A DNA stretch of 26,972 nucleotides from a virus: IMG/VR virus record IMGVR_UViG_3300037069_001505, positions 1-26,972 of that record; one strand, written 5' to 3'. A program made the position numbers and the translations under genes. The notes under the pieces were generated by a model. It saw only the letters and a list, made by a program, of their open reading frames with translations, was not told the DNA's origin and did not search any database. Below are positions 1 to 8,457 of the stretch, one piece after another; position 1 is the first letter of the stretch, and each line of letters opens with the position of its first letter.

Positions 1-1477
1 AGGCCACGAATTTCAGGCGAAAAGCACCGAAGTTGACAGGCTTCGGCAGATCGAATTCCTTGCTGGTCCAGGTGTACGAATAGGGGATCGTGTTGGTCGG
101 GTCCCACAGGCGCACCTGATTGTTCTGCACCAGATAGACATCGCCTGAGTAGGCATCCGTCTGAATCGCCTGCACGTCGCTGAAGCGATCGAGCGTGGAC
201 AGGGGCGCCAGTTGCTCCGCGGGCGAATAGATGAAGCCGCTGGCCGCGGTGTAGAACGCCAGATATTGCAGACCATATGATGTCGCCATCACCGTGGTCG
301 GCGAGAACAGATCCAGCCACTCCTCGCGCGTGAACAGTTGCTCGGTGGTCAGGTAGCTCTGCGTGGAATCATTCAGGATGATCCCCTGCGGAGAAGCATA
401 GTAGACACCAAACAAAGTCGTCGCGAGACTGCGGCGACTGACGCAGGGATCGATCGAGTCCAGCTTCTGCATCGTCACCGAGGTCGGCGACATGCCAGTG
501 CCGATGTACGGATGCGAAGTCGTTGCCACCACGATGCAGTTATTGAAGATCGCTATCCCGACGATCTCCGTCTGCATGGTCTGCACGTTCGTGAGGGGCC
601 ATGCGTGCGGCTGGTAAGGCTCGCTCATCCAGAGCGTGCGGCCGGAGAACCCGACCAGGAAGCCACCGGGGTGGGCGACGATGCCCATGAGGTCAGCCGG
701 CGGCCCGGTCCAGCCCAGCGAGGGCAGTGAAAAATTCAGCGCGATGGTCTCGTCCGAGGCGCTATCGACATAGGGCGTGCTCGAGCCGAAGGCGATATCC
801 GCGACGAAGTAATACTCGGTGGTCGTGGCGCCTGCCACGGTGCGGTATAGACGCACGAACTCGATGGAGGAGTCGCTTGGATTGGGTATGGTGGTGTCCC
901 AACCACTGATGGTCCAACCACCACTGTCGGCGCCAATGGCGACCGTGGGCGAGCTCGGCGATCCTTCCTCACCAAACGATGACACGAAGGTGTAGATGTA
1001 CGCGCGCGAGGTCGCGGTGCCGCTGGCTGGAGATACCACCGGCACGTTGACGGGGGTCGGGATCCCCAGCACGTATGGCGCGGCGGCGGCATTGATACGC
1101 GCGCGGGTGTTGTAGCTCGGCTTGCCGCTGTGGGACAGCGGGTCGCTGGTCCAGTAGTAGCGCTCGAAAGAATCATTCAGGACTGGCGTGCGGACGAAGT
1201 CCACTTCAGTGGAGGTGAAGCCGATCCACTGGTCCTGAGAGTTCAGGGGGATGGGTGCTCCCACACTCTGAGGGAGACGAAAGGCCCGAACGATCTCGGT
1301 GCCGCTGAAGCCAGGATCCGTCGTGAAGTCGTGCAACAGGCTGGTCTCGTGCAGGCCGCGCAGCTCTCCCGAGAGCAGCTTCGCATTCTGCGCGGACACC
1401 GCCCCGTTCTGGGGCAGCAGCCTCGCCGACCAGCGGGGGGCGATACCGGCGAAGTCCTGGATCTTGAGTACCGACAT
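1..1477 (-). CDS. phage virion structural protein (nozzle/propeller-like), partial
   Basis: The reading frame stays open from an ATG at 1477 to the left edge, 492 codons without a stop, so the C-terminus is missing. AGGA lies seven bases before the start. The N-terminus (MSVLKIQDFAGIAPRWSARL) and later blocks such as SFGEEGSPS, VEFVRLYRT-type strands, GGFLVGFSGRTLWMSEPYQPHAWP and SRRSLATT with YYASPQGI are, from memory, typical of a widespread virion protein family in short-tailed phages. It is beta-rich with recurring short strands, compatible with a propeller or tail-nozzle fold. It is the last visible gene of the leftward structural operon, after the fibres. The virion role is fairly secure; the nozzle assignment is inference. 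Confidence 0.75.
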   Translation of the reverse strand, partial: MSVLKIQDFAGIAPRWSARLLPQNGAVSAQNAKLLSGELRGLHETSLLHDFTTDPGFSGTEIVRAFRLPQSVGAPIPLNSQDQWIGFTSTEVDFVRTPVLNDSFERYYWTSDPLSHSGKPSYNTRARINAAAAPYVLGIPTPVNVPVVSPASGTATSRAYIYTFVSSFGEEGSPSSPTVAIGADSGGWTISGWDTTIPNPSDSSIEFVRLYRTVAGATTTEYYFVADIAFGSSTPYVDSASDETIALNFSLPSLGWTGPPADLMGIVAHPGGFLVGFSGRTLWMSEPYQPHAWPLTNVQTMQTEIVGIAIFNNCIVVATTSHPYIGTGMSPTSVTMQKLDSIDPCVSRRSLATTLFGVYYASPQGIILNDSTQSYLTTEQLFTREEWLDLFSPTTVMATSYGLQYLAFYTAASGFIYSPAEQLAPLSTLDRFSDVQAIQTDAYSGDVYLVQNNQVRLWDPTNTIPYSYTWTSKEFDLPKPVNFGAFRLKFVA

Positions 1478-1497
1478 GCCCCTATCCTATCAGGAAG

Positions 1498-1698
1498 TTA
1501 CGAAGAAGGCGGCGCCGCCACGGGCGGTGCGGGCTGGTTCACATACCGATACCAGCGCGCGAACTTATTGATCAGCTCCTTGACGTTCTCGGAGTGGATC
1601 AAGTTCTGCAGCGGCGCAGATGCAGCATGCCCGATCAGGGCATTGAAGTCCTGCTCGGTGAACTCGGGGGCAGCGGGCGGGGTCGGTGCGGGATTCAT
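1498..1698 (-). CDS. small phage protein, 66 aa
   Basis: A 66-residue protein starting at ATG 1698, with AGGAG seven bases upstream. Its start overlaps the stop of the preceding 72-residue gene (ATGA type), so the two are probably translationally coupled. Both ends are Pro/Ala-rich (PAPTPPAAPEF and QPAPPVAAPPSS). The middle (about residues 14-55) is predicted helical, with FTEQDFNALIGHA and LIHSENVKELINKFARWYRYV. No family is recognised. Its place between fibre and virion genes suggests a minor structural or assembly role. Confidence 0.6.
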   Translation of the reverse strand: MNPAPTPPAAPEFTEQDFNALIGHAASAPLQNLIHSENVKELINKFARWYRYVNQPAPPVAAPPSS

Positions 1699-1913
1699 GA
1701 ATGAGCTCCTGGGGTCGGTGCAGGTGTCGGGGCGGGCGTGAAGGTCGCGCCGGGGATCAGCAATGGTATGAGAAATTCAGCGACGGCGTTCTTGTCCGCA
1801 CAATACTGATGGACCGGCGGGGTCGGCATTGGGGTGGCTGCGCCGGGCGTCGCGAACACCGTGACGATGTATCCATTGTCAATCTGCGATATCTGAAGCG
1901 TTGGTGCTTGCAT
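1695..1913 (-). CDS. small phage protein, 72 aa
   Basis: ATG at 1913, preceded by AAGGA with a seven-base spacer that itself overlaps the end of the S74 fibre gene. The N-terminal half, QISQIDNGYIVTVFATPG, looks like a short beta hairpin. The middle, YCADKNAVAEFLIPLLIPG, looks helical. The tail is a PAPTPAPTPGA low-complexity stretch similar in style to the next gene. Function unknown; it is probably co-translated with its two neighbours. Confidence 0.6.
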   Translation of the reverse strand: MQAPTLQISQIDNGYIVTVFATPGAATPMPTPPVHQYCADKNAVAEFLIPLLIPGATFTPAPTPAPTPGAHS

Positions 1914-1923
1914 ACTGTCGTCC

Positions 1924-3897
1924 TTAATGTGATTCGAGATGGGCTACGCGGGTGCGAAGCGATTTCAATTCCGCGACCAGCAATGGTATCAGTTTTGATT
2001 GGTCCAGGCCCATGCGCGAGCGCTGCGTCGATACAAGCCCTGGCAGCGCTTCGACATCGCCCAGATGGTCAATGATCGCAGCATGCACTTCCTGCGCAAT
2101 GAACCCGTGCGTTACATGGTGCTTGCTGTGAGACCAGTCAAAGGAACGCACCTGCAGGGCGTCGATCAGCGCGCCGGCTGGGTCGGCGTCAACTATGTTT
2201 TCTTTCATGCGCGCGTCCGAGGCATTCACAATTGACACGGTGTGCGCGCTGGTGACGTATTCTATATAGCCATTGGCCGTGCCAGCGGAGTTGCTGAACT
2301 GTATCGCTGTGCCGGTGGTGGTGGTGTTACCGTAGCAGTTGATGCCAATGTTTGCGGTGCCTCCGTGATTCGCTACGATCGGGCCCCCGAAGTTGTGTTG
2401 GTAGTTTACTCCGCCAAAAATGCTGTCGTCATGCCACCATGTGGTAGAAAAAAACCCCAGCGCCCAGCCGCCGATACCAGGATCGTAGATGCCCCAAACG
2501 CTGCTGCCGTTAGACATCAGGGTGGGGAAGTGCCACCCGTCATTAATTTCAATGCCGGCGTAGCCGCCCGCCGACATCCCGGTTACTTGGATGGAGCCAT
2601 AATACGCAGGCGCTGAATTGATAAAAACTTGGCCGTTGGACCCGAGCCAGATAACGCCCACCGTCGCAGACCGATAGGCTGTGATGTCTCCCTCGGACAC
2701 GACGCCGGTGTTAACGCCGGTGGTGGCTGAATTAAAATAAACGCCGTTGTCCTGCAGTACCCAGCGGCGGGCCCAGGCGGCACTGTTGTATAGGTACATT
2801 TCCAGGGCGTAGTTATTCGTGCCGCCGGTGCCGGCAGCCTGAATAAAAGCGGCTATGTTGTGGGTAGTTTCCTGGAACTGAATTCCGGGGCCCTCTCCAA
2901 CTGTTCCGGGGTTGGATCCCGCGCGGCTGATGAACAAGTCCGCCGCCTGCGTGGTCGGCGCATTCCCGCTGATGATCGTCAGCGCGTTGTGGCCGTTCGC
3001 TCCCGTGATCGTGAGGGCTTGGTTGGTGTGGTTCCAAACAAACCCGGCGTCCCCTGCAAACGCTCCGCTGTTGTTGTACTGAACCTGAGTATTGGAGCCG
3101 CCAGGAGTTCCGCCGCCACCCGTGCCATTCGCAGCTACGGTCACGCGGCCCTGGGCGTCCACCGTGATATTGGCATTGGTGTAGCTGCCAGCGGTCACGC
3201 CCGAGGCCGGAAGATCCGCGGCGAGCAGCGAGCGGAACGTGGGGGCAGCGGCGCTGCCTGAGCCGGGGCCTGCCCACACGAGATTTGCGCTCTGCGTGGC
3301 GAGCGTCGTGGCCAACGTACCAGCACTCGTAACGGGCGAGCCGGCCACGCTGAAGATCGCCGGCATCGTGAGGCTGACCGATGTAACGCTGCCGGCGGGA
3401 GTCGCAGCCCAGGTCATATCGTCGCGCAGGAACTTGCCCGATGGCGTGCCGGTGGCGGGCACCGCGCCCGACAGCGTCGTGGTGGCGAGTGCAATCAGTG
3501 CCGTGAGCGCGGCCGCGTTCAGCGGCACCGGGGTCGAAGTTGCCCCGCTGTTGTTGCCCAGGACGGTATTGTTGGCGATGGACGTGAGCCCCACCGTCAC
3601 ACCAGACCCATAGGTTCCGGAGGCCGAAACACCATCGACCCCAGTGGGGCCTTGGTTGGGCGCGACGGTCGCAGCGCTGCCGGTGTTGACGTTCTGCGGC
3701 ACGATCTGGCCATTGACCAGACGGGCGACGCCGGTGTTCAGCAGCTCAGAGACGCGCACGAAGGAGTCGCCAGGAGCGCCGCGCAGGCGCTGGGCCACCT
3801 CGACGGACTCCTTCAACTGCTTGAGGACAGCAGTGTGGTTGTCCGCCGAACTCGTCGGCGTAGAGATCGCCGATGTTTTGATCGGCGGAGTGGCCAC
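1924..3897 (-). CDS. tail fibre/spike with C-terminal S74 intramolecular chaperone
   Basis: A 657-residue fibre using a GTG start at 3897, directly after the stop of the upstream gene. The first 80 residues are polar and Thr/Ser-rich with a helical segment (DNHTAVLKQLKESVEVAQRLRG). Residues about 80-270 are repetitive Ser/Gly/Thr/Ala fibre sequence with GSVTSVSLT and TQVQYNNSGAF motifs. A beta-rich central receptor-type region follows. The C-terminal 98 residues form a peptidase S74 domain: SDARMKENI supplies the Ser and Lys (about residues 560 and 565) of the self-cleavage dyad, followed by HGFIAQEVH. In this family the chaperone trimerises the fibre and cuts itself off. Probable host-range determinant. 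Confidence 0.92.
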   Translation of the reverse strand: MATPPIKTSAISTPTSSADNHTAVLKQLKESVEVAQRLRGAPGDSFVRVSELLNTGVARLVNGQIVPQNVNTGSAATVAPNQGPTGVDGVSASGTYGSGVTVGLTSIANNTVLGNNSGATSTPVPLNAAALTALIALATTTLSGAVPATGTPSGKFLRDDMTWAATPAGSVTSVSLTMPAIFSVAGSPVTSAGTLATTLATQSANLVWAGPGSGSAAAPTFRSLLAADLPASGVTAGSYTNANITVDAQGRVTVAANGTGGGGTPGGSNTQVQYNNSGAFAGDAGFVWNHTNQALTITGANGHNALTIISGNAPTTQAADLFISRAGSNPGTVGEGPGIQFQETTHNIAAFIQAAGTGGTNNYALEMYLYNSAAWARRWVLQDNGVYFNSATTGVNTGVVSEGDITAYRSATVGVIWLGSNGQVFINSAPAYYGSIQVTGMSAGGYAGIEINDGWHFPTLMSNGSSVWGIYDPGIGGWALGFFSTTWWHDDSIFGGVNYQHNFGGPIVANHGGTANIGINCYGNTTTTGTAIQFSNSAGTANGYIEYVTSAHTVSIVNASDARMKENIVDADPAGALIDALQVRSFDWSHSKHHVTHGFIAQEVHAAIIDHLGDVEALPGLVSTQRSRMGLDQSKLIPLLVAELKSLRTRVAHLESH

Positions 3898-4347
3898 TTA
3901 ATCCGCCGTCGCGACGAGCGCTCCAGCAGCGAACTGCGGCGTAACCCCGTTCGACACGGCGAGGCTCGAGGTGAGCGCGCCATACCACAGGATCTTGCCA
4001 GCGCCCGTGCTCGCGTCGCCGATCGAGAAGTAGGTCTCCGTCTCGGAGCCGCCAGTGGCCTGCGGGAACGTCACCGCCCCGGCGTTGGCGATCGAGGTCG
4101 GTGAGCTCCCCGAGATCGACCAGCTACCACTCGCGCGCGAAATAGCGACACGGGCGTAACCCGTGTATGCAGCTTCGCTGGTGCTCTGGCCACCACCCGC
4201 GCCGGGGTTGGCCGTATGCAGCGCGACGTAAAGGCTCCCTGCGCTGCCCGAGGGCTGCAACCCGCTGGTGTCCCCGATACCGGCAATCGCCAGATTCTCG
4301 CATATCAGCTTGAGAAGGTCGCTTTGAAACGTATTGCCTGCTGGCAT
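3898..4347 (-). CDS. small phage structural protein of the LHTANPG type, 149 aa
   Basis: ATG at 4347 with GAGGA seven bases upstream; the stop abuts the GTG start of the S74 fibre. The order LYVALHTANPG, EAAYTGYARVAISR, a Trp-containing strand, then AGAVTFPQATG and a C-terminal LAVSNGVTPQFAAGAL is a pattern I recall from many phage genomes. There it sits beside fibre or head genes as a small beta-sandwich virion protein. The exact role (fibre base, decoration or adaptor) is not known to me. It lies between two fibre genes, so fibre attachment is the simplest guess. Confidence 0.75.
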   Translation of the reverse strand: MPAGNTFQSDLLKLICENLAIAGIGDTSGLQPSGSAGSLYVALHTANPGAGGGQSTSEAAYTGYARVAISRASGSWSISGSSPTSIANAGAVTFPQATGGSETETYFSIGDASTGAGKILWYGALTSSLAVSNGVTPQFAAGALVATAD

Positions 4348-4357
4348 GTGTGTGTCC

Positions 4358-5380
4358 TCAGAGCTTCATGATGGCGAGCAGCCCAACATAGGGCGGCGTC
4401 GCCGTGTGTGTATGCGCAGCGCCGGCGGTAGCCGCGGCAGTCAGACCGTGGGAGTGACCCCCGCCGCCACCCGTCTGGCTGATCAACTCGGTGGGACCAC
4501 CGAAGTTGTCACTGTAGGAAGCGCTGGCGTTGTGCGCGATCGTGTTCGAGACGACAGACCCGGACGTGCTGAAGGTGCCGTACAGGTTGTGATTGTGCGC
4601 CGGGATATCTGCGACCTGCAGTGCATATGAATCAGTCGAGCCCAGCGTGAAGCCGGACGCAGCCCCGCTGGCGAACGTCGGATTGGAGTTACTGGCCGGA
4701 TAGGACGATCCTACTGACAACGAAAATACGAACGTGTCGCGCAGGTCCGGTGTCTGCACGCCGCCGACGATCGAGCCATCGCAAACATGCCAACCAGCCG
4801 GTACTGACCCGCTCGAGCCGTACCAGTAAACCACCATGCCCGACATACATAGGCTAGTTCCTGCTGGCAAGGAATTCTGTACGTTGGAGCTTGTCAGGAT
4901 GGTCGCAGTGCCCGACATGGGCTGGCCGCCATCGACAGTGATCTGCCCAGCAGTCACGCCAGGAGCAGAACGAATAGCGCCGGTGAACTCACCGCCCTGA
5001 ATGCTGCCACCACTGCCGAGCGCGAGCACGCCGTTGAGGTTGGTCGTACCCGAGAGCGTATCGCCGCCGGTCTTCTGCAGGAACGTGGCGAGAACTCCCG
5101 CCGTCACGCGCACTTCGACGCGCGATCCAGATGCAAAAGACAGTGCGGTGCTGCCTTCCTTGCCACGCGCGACAGTCAGTGAGTCACCCGAGATTCCAGT
5201 CAGCCACATGTACTCGATGTCGCCGCTGGTGTCTTCGACCGCGAGCACCGCATACTGACCCGCGCTCACCTGCGGATATTCAGAGCCAGTCCCCGCCTGC
5301 ACCACCAACGTGGTGTCGGTGGGGCCGATACCCGAAGCGAGCGTGGATGATGCGTTGTTGGACCAGACTAGAAGGCTCAT
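4358..5380 (-). CDS. tail collar-domain fibre protein
   Basis: A 340-residue protein whose ATG overlaps the stop of the upstream 103-residue gene. Residues 1-110 form a beta-rich head with DTTLVVQAGTGSEYP and WLTGISGDSLTVARGKEGS, a block common at the N-terminus of phage fibres. The C-terminal half is a phage tail-collar-like domain: SVPAGWHVCDGS and TPDLRDTFVF, then His pairs (DIPAHNHNLYG, GGHSHGL, AHTHTATPPYVGLLAIMKL). In related long and short fibres such HxH pairs bind metal along the shaft. With the S74 protein this gives the virion two distinct fibre types. Confidence 0.88.
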   Translation of the reverse strand: MSLLVWSNNASSTLASGIGPTDTTLVVQAGTGSEYPQVSAGQYAVLAVEDTSGDIEYMWLTGISGDSLTVARGKEGSTALSFASGSRVEVRVTAGVLATFLQKTGGDTLSGTTNLNGVLALGSGGSIQGGEFTGAIRSAPGVTAGQITVDGGQPMSGTATILTSSNVQNSLPAGTSLCMSGMVVYWYGSSGSVPAGWHVCDGSIVGGVQTPDLRDTFVFSLSVGSSYPASNSNPTFASGAASGFTLGSTDSYALQVADIPAHNHNLYGTFSTSGSVVSNTIAHNASASYSDNFGGPTELISQTGGGGGHSHGLTAAATAGAAHTHTATPPYVGLLAIMKL

Positions 5381-5688
5381 GTCCTCTCCTGGATCGTGAA
5401 CTCAACCACGTCCTCGAAGATTTGGTTGAGAGAGGTGGTGGCCAGGAATGTCACCTCGTAGACCTGCCCACTGTTGCCGCGGCTGGCGTAGAACACCGCG
5501 GTCAGATTGGGGGTCACGAGCGTGATATCGCTGATCGAAAAGTTGGCCGGGTTGTCGCCCGAAGGTGAGCTCACCGTCGCCGTCAGCCCCGTCAGGGTCT
5601 CGTTGGGCTGCAGCTCGAGCGTGTAGTCCATGACGTAACGCCGCACCTCACTAGGTGCTTGGCGAAATCGTGCTGACAACTCGCTCAT
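5377..5688 (-). CDS. phage structural protein, Ig-like beta sandwich, 103 aa
   Basis: ATG at 5688 with GAGGG seven bases upstream; its stop overlaps the start of the collar fibre gene. After a short basic N-terminus (ARFRQAPSEVRRYVMDYT) comes an all-beta body with LTGLTATVSSPSG, ISDITLVTPNLTAVFYASRG and GQVYEVTFLATTSL. This is the pattern of a single Ig-like or fibronectin-like domain common among phage neck and fibre-associated proteins. Function is inferred only from fold and position. Confidence 0.65.
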   Translation of the reverse strand: MSELSARFRQAPSEVRRYVMDYTLELQPNETLTGLTATVSSPSGDNPANFSISDITLVTPNLTAVFYASRGNSGQVYEVTFLATTSLNQIFEDVVEFTIQERT

Positions 5689-5882
5689 TTCTTTACCCTC
5701 ACGGTCGTGTCAACAGCCGGGGCGTACACCCTGGGGAAGGCGCCATCGGTGCTGGAGGTCGCCGGCCAGGAAGCTGCCACCAGAGCATTATACACAGGGG
5801 CAGGGATATACCTGCCATAAATGTAATAGGTCGGCACGACGGGGCGCTCAAAACTGAAATTCACTGTGTCTGGGGTGCTCAT
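5685..5882 (-). CDS. small phage protein, 65 aa
   Basis: Linked to both neighbours by ATGA overlaps, which supports its being translated. The sequence is aromatic-rich (FSFERPVVPTYYIYGRYIPAPVYN) with a short helical VYNALVAASW and a basic C-terminus, VDTTVRVKK. No family is recognised. Its place in an unbroken chain of virion genes argues for a minor structural component. Confidence 0.6.
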   Translation of the reverse strand: MSTPDTVNFSFERPVVPTYYIYGRYIPAPVYNALVAASWPATSSTDGAFPRVYAPAVDTTVRVKK

Positions 5883-6892
5883 GAGTAGCTAAACGGGTAG
5901 GTGTTGCCGGGTACCAAAGCATGGGCGCCAAATGCGTTCCAGTCCCACTCTGTCACAAAACCATTCCAGGGGATAAATGAAGCGATCGCGCTACTCAGAG
6001 TTGCACCGTTAAGCACCAAATTGGTGAAGTAGCTCTGCGGCACATTTGCGGCGATCTGGAACCACAGCGCTTGCCCCGTAGGATTGTATTGTACGCGCTG
6101 AACTGCGCGCCCATTATTGTCTGTAGTAGGGGTGATCGACCCAAATGAGCCGCTTGAGTATCCATAAGAGGTCCCCACCCCCACACCGCCAAAGCCGGAG
6201 CCGGCGACCATGGTGCCGCTATAAGAGCCCCCGGTGGAGGCAGCCGTCAGGTGGCCGCTCTGCCCCAGCGTCAGCGCGGTGCTTCCTGCCAAGGCCCCAA
6301 TAGCAGTGAGCGTGCCCGAGGCGCCCAGTGTGAGCGCTGCAGAGCCGGTCAGAAAGGCGTTCGCGATCAGGCTGCCCGACTGGCCGAAGGTGATCCCGGT
6401 GCTGCCCACGAGCTGCCCTATGCCCTTCAGGGCGCCGCTTTGTCCCAGGGTCATGCCAGCAGTGCCGGCGATCTGGTGCGGCTGGGTGGGCGTGGCCGAG
6501 GCGTCCAGACTCATCGAGGCGATGCCGGCGAGAATCCCCAGCGAGGGGCCGCGCGTGACCTGCACCAGTACCAGTCTGGCGCCGGTGAGGTTCACGTACA
6601 TCGTGCCGGTCAGGCTCTGGCCGCCGCCGACGGGGGCGACCTGATTGTTGCGCCACGTGGCGCCCCCATCGATGGACAGATTGATGAAGGCCCCGAGGTC
6701 CGAGTCCCCCGGCTCGTACTGCCAGGGAATCTGCAGCGTGCCGCTGCGGAACGCGCCGAGGTACTGGATCGGCATCGAGGTGTCGGGGAGCTGCGCAGCA
6801 TACTGGTACGCCGCCCCGGATCCGGCGTAGTCCTTGGGCGGGACGGCGCCCTGCGCGTCCTGCCAGCTAAACGGGTCGGTAACGTCGCCCAT
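5879..6892 (-). CDS. phage structural protein with five 20-residue repeats
   Basis: A 337-residue protein starting at ATG 6892. Residues 1-120 hold a beta domain with PFSWQDAQGAVPPKDYAGSG, SIDGGATWRNN and GARLVLVQVTRG. Residues about 121-220 are five consecutive copies of a 20-residue unit, consensus LxGSxxLTLGQSGxLxAxGA. The first copy is degenerate and the last four are clear. Residues 221-337 are a Gly/Ser-rich, then aromatic beta domain ending in WNGFVTEWDWNAFGAHALVPGN. The repeat is predicted to form a solenoid-like beta shaft. Probably a fibre-like or neck virion component; the family is not named with confidence. Confidence 0.72.
   Translation of the reverse strand: MGDVTDPFSWQDAQGAVPPKDYAGSGAAYQYAAQLPDTSMPIQYLGAFRSGTLQIPWQYEPGDSDLGAFINLSIDGGATWRNNQVAPVGGGQSLTGTMYVNLTGARLVLVQVTRGPSLGILAGIASMSLDASATPTQPHQIAGTAGMTLGQSGALKGIGQLVGSTGITFGQSGSLIANAFLTGSAALTLGASGTLTAIGALAGSTALTLGQSGHLTAASTGGSYSGTMVAGSGFGGVGVGTSYGYSSGSFGSITPTTDNNGRAVQRVQYNPTGQALWFQIAANVPQSYFTNLVLNGATLSSAIASFIPWNGFVTEWDWNAFGAHALVPGNTYPFSYS
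6233..6532 (-). repeat. five in-frame 60-bp coding repeats
   Basis: This DNA encodes residues about 121-220 of the 337-residue structural protein as five 20-codon units. Copies 2-5 share the core GSxxLTLGxSGxL. The DNA copies have diverged, so only the protein period is obvious, which points to an old rather than a recent duplication. Confidence 0.8.
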
Positions 6893-6894
6893 GG

Positions 6895-7305
6895 CTATAC
6901 CTGGAAGAAGCCGCCATTGCCCTGGTCATAAGCAAGGACGTAGTTGCCTCCGGCTGCGGTGAAGGGGAACCCCACTCCACTCGAGCTGTAATAGATCAGG
7001 GGCGAGACAGCGTCGGAGACGCCTTTGGAGTACAGCAGCAGCGCGGCGACCGGGGTCTCGAGATCGAGCGCCGTGAGCTGCGGGATAATCCCGCGCACGA
7101 TGCCCGTGGGCGAGACCGTGAGGTTGGTCAGCGCCACGTCGCGGGCGAGGATCGCGGCGGCCGGGATGTCGCTCACGAACTGGTCCGTCGCCGCCGGCGT
7201 GTAGCTGGCAGCCACGAGCATCAGATTGACTGGCAGCAGGTTCCAGTTCCACTGTGCGACCGCGAAATTCTGACGCGCGATGTTGTAGACCAGATCGACG
7301 GCCAT
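6895..7305 (-). CDS. phage structural protein, decoration/neck type, 136 aa
   Basis: ATG at 7305 overlaps the stop of the upstream gene by one base (TAATG). The order is VNLMLVAASYTPAATDQFVSDIPAAAILARDVALTNLTV, then LETPVAALLLYSKGVSDAVSPLIYY, GFPFTAAGGNYVLAYDQGNGGFFQV. It matches a small beta-rich phage protein I recall from many siphovirus and podovirus structural operons (end signature: LPFTPNGGDVTVAWDNG-like). Biochemical role unknown. Position after the adaptors suggests a head- or neck-bound protein. Confidence 0.72.
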   Translation of the reverse strand: MAVDLVYNIARQNFAVAQWNWNLLPVNLMLVAASYTPAATDQFVSDIPAAAILARDVALTNLTVSPTGIVRGIIPQLTALDLETPVAALLLYSKGVSDAVSPLIYYSSSGVGFPFTAAGGNYVLAYDQGNGGFFQV

Positions 7306-8048
7306 TAGAAGGTCGTGCCTCCCGCGGTGTTGGGATTCTGGCTGTAGCTGCCAGCGAAGTTGGGGAAGCGCATGGCGGCGTCCACCGGCGCGTAGCCGCG
7401 CTCAGCCATGTCGCGCGCGAGCGCGATGCCCTGCATGTTGAGCTTGCGCCACTCCTTCAGCAGGTTCTGGTCCTTCACGCTCCAGGGCTTGTTGGGCATC
7501 ATGCCCAGCCGATAGAGCGTGCCGTACAGGAGGCCGTCGAAGTGGTGCGTGATCGAGATATTCGGCAGGCGCGCAGCGTTGATGACCGGCATCAGAATCA
7601 TGCGCACGTACAGGAGCTGCCCATAGTTCTGATCCGGGACCGGATCCAGGCGCAGGCGCGTGGGCGAGTCCATGCTGAAAAAGGTCGGGGGCCCTGGCTG
7701 CTGGCCGTAGCGGCGCGCACCCATTGGGACCAAGCTCTTGGGGTTCAGGACGCCGGTGGTATCCGGGTACAGGAACGCGCCGAGCACCAGATGGCACTGC
7801 GCGTACTGATCGACCGGATTGAGCTCGATCACGTCCAAGCCCTGGTTGATCGGATAGGGGCCGATGTTCTCGCGCCAGCCGGCGCTGCGGTAGTAGAACT
7901 CGCGGATGGTCTGCTGCAGGATATTGTTGGCGAACGTGTCGGGACAGCCGGGCAGGATCTGGATCACCTGCTGCACGATGAAGTCGATGCTCTGGCCGTT
8001 GACGACGGCCGAGCTCTGGCCGCCGGTGGATTGGGTGACGACGGCCAT
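7305..8048 (-). CDS. putative head-to-tail adaptor, 247 aa
   Basis: ATG at 8048 with GGAGG six bases upstream. Helical N-terminus (IDFIVQQVIQILPGCPDTFANNILQQTIREFYYRSAGWRE), then a beta portion with GPYPINQGLDVIELNPVDQYAQC and the strand pair FFSMDSPTRLRLDPVPD and QLLYVRMILMPV. A helical C-terminus has LLYGTLYRLGMMPNKPWS and LLKEWRKLNMQGIALARDMAE. This helix-beta-helix plan, with a 'strand, LDPVPD, strand' motif, is typical of podovirus adaptor proteins that sit on the portal and form the neck. Exact equivalence to a named T7 or P22 protein is not claimed. Confidence 0.7.
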   Translation of the reverse strand: MAVVTQSTGGQSSAVVNGQSIDFIVQQVIQILPGCPDTFANNILQQTIREFYYRSAGWRENIGPYPINQGLDVIELNPVDQYAQCHLVLGAFLYPDTTGVLNPKSLVPMGARRYGQQPGPPTFFSMDSPTRLRLDPVPDQNYGQLLYVRMILMPVINAARLPNISITHHFDGLLYGTLYRLGMMPNKPWSVKDQNLLKEWRKLNMQGIALARDMAERGYAPVDAAMRFPNFAGSYSQNPNTAGGTTF

Positions 8049-8050
8049 GC

Positions 8051-8452
8051 TCAGCCTCCGGGCGCGATCAGCATGCTGCGAAATGCCTGCAGCAGCGTCA
8101 TGGCGCGATTGTTGTCGGCGAACTCATCATCGGTCAGGTCAGCCCGGCCGGTGATATAGAACACCATCGGGGCGTAGAACCAGCGGATGTCGAGCGGGTA
8201 GGGCGTCGGCGGCAGCAGACCCAGATCGGTTGCCGAATAGAAGCTCGGCATGTTGGAGCTGAGCACACCACTGGTGAAGTTGCCGATGTAGGCATCGGGG
8301 CGGTAGCGATAGATCTCCATGAGGCCCGTGTTCAGCCACAGAAAGAACTGCGTGTCCGTGTAGCGGTAGGGCTCTTGCTCGTCATTCAGGAGCGCGCGCA
8401 CTTCCGCGTACAGGTCATCGATCGACTTACTGGCTGTGCTGGGCATGGGCAT
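8051..8452 (-). CDS. phage adaptor protein, DUF6682-like, 133 aa
   Basis: ATG at 8452 with GAGGG six bases upstream; it ends two bases before the next adaptor. The N-terminal block SIDDLYAEVRALLNDEQEPYRYTDTQFFLWLNTGLMEIYRYRPDA matches the 'RW/YTDxELLxWLNxGxxEIxxxRPDA' pattern of short phage adaptor proteins that follow the capsid gene. The C-terminus has DIRWFYAPMVFYITGRADLTDDEFADNNRAMTLLQAFRSML. It likely contacts the portal or capsid vertex. Assignment rests on recalled family patterns. Confidence 0.72.
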   Translation of the reverse strand: MPMPSTASKSIDDLYAEVRALLNDEQEPYRYTDTQFFLWLNTGLMEIYRYRPDAYIGNFTSGVLSSNMPSFYSATDLGLLPPTPYPLDIRWFYAPMVFYITGRADLTDDEFADNNRAMTLLQAFRSMLIAPGG

Positions 8453-8457
8453 CCCTC

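Noticed and set aside
7254-8159. 301-codon plus-strand frame opposite the adaptor genes
   Set aside because: Composition is a mirror of GC-rich coding on the other strand; the minus-strand frames have ribosome sites and known phage patterns.
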